A stretch of DNA of 6,208 nt, taken from NCBI GenBank assembly GCA_946626795.1, contig CAMOUZ010000070.1, forward strand, positions 1 through 6,208, in the 5' to 3' direction. The position numbers and the translations under genes were made by a program. Every line of letters begins with the position of its first letter. Position 1 is the stretch's first letter. Source of the DNA: an uncultured Clostridia bacterium (GTDB lineage: Bacteria > Bacillota > Clostridia > Christensenellales > CAG-1252). Shown one piece after another: positions 6,143 through 6,208 of the stretch. Under the pieces are notes generated by a model that worked only from the letters and a program-made list of their open reading frames with translations, was not told the origin of the DNA and made no database searches.

Positions 6143-6208
6143 ATACGATGCCGAACATTCCGGAGAATGCGCTGAAACCCATACTCAAAATCGCCGCGGC
6201 GATGAGGG
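6141..6208 (-). CDS. rnfA: Rnf complex subunit A, last 21 residues (5' end outside window)
   Basis: Reading the minus strand from the right edge gives LIAAAILSMGFSAFSGMFGI, then Val and TAG (6143-6141). This hydrophobic end with a MGFS-type motif resembles the last helix of RnfA, an integral membrane subunit of the Rnf complex. Position supports it: in clostridial rnfCDGEAB operons, rnfA directly precedes rnfB. Because RnfA and RnfE are paralogues, the distinction rests mainly on gene order. The fragment is too short for independent proof. Confidence 0.75.
   Translation of the reverse strand, partial: LIAAAILSMGFSAFSGMFGIV

Overview
The window (about 50% GC by eye) reads as ordinary chromosomal DNA from an anaerobic bacterium, most likely an uncultured Clostridia-type Firmicute. 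The support is strong AGGAGG-type ribosome binding sites, the rnfA-rnfB order typical of clostridial Rnf operons, an adjacent serC-serA pair with a short clostridial-type SerA, and an XRE regulator fused to four membrane helices. The genus cannot be named from the sequence. No mobile element, CRISPR array, RNA gene or phage gene was seen, and I found no convincing new multi-gene system.

Plus strand, left part: the window opens inside the 3' end of a sugar-1-phosphate nucleotidyltransferase gene, followed by a probable tandem-hairpin terminator. An AT-rich control region (312-523) contains a perfect 9-bp inverted repeat next to a TATAAT box. It precedes a tight two-gene serine operon: serC (524-1597) and serA (1608-2756), separated by 10 nt. 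SerA oxidises 3-phosphoglycerate and SerC transaminates the product to phosphoserine. No serB phosphatase is in the window. A strong symmetric hairpin at 2789-2820 closes the operon and also serves the convergent gene.

Minus strand, right part, in transcription order from the right edge: the last codons of rnfA, then rnfB (6130-5324), then a Ppx/GppA-family polyphosphate/pppGpp phosphohydrolase gene (5267-3747). The 56-nt rnfB-ppx gap shows no terminator, so ppx may be read as the tail of the Rnf operon. A rho-independent terminator (3691-3719) ends that unit. A separate extended -10 promoter (3620-3648) then drives a gene for a membrane-anchored HTH regulator (3587-2835).

Most worth a second look: (1) SerA has Gln259 where the catalytic Glu of 3-phosphoglycerate dehydrogenases is expected, and its C-terminal ACT-like domain lacks the serine-binding residues. 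(2) RnfB has an altered Cys motif with two additional cysteines. (3) Palindromes lie over the serC promoter and inside the HTH-regulator promoter and could be operators.
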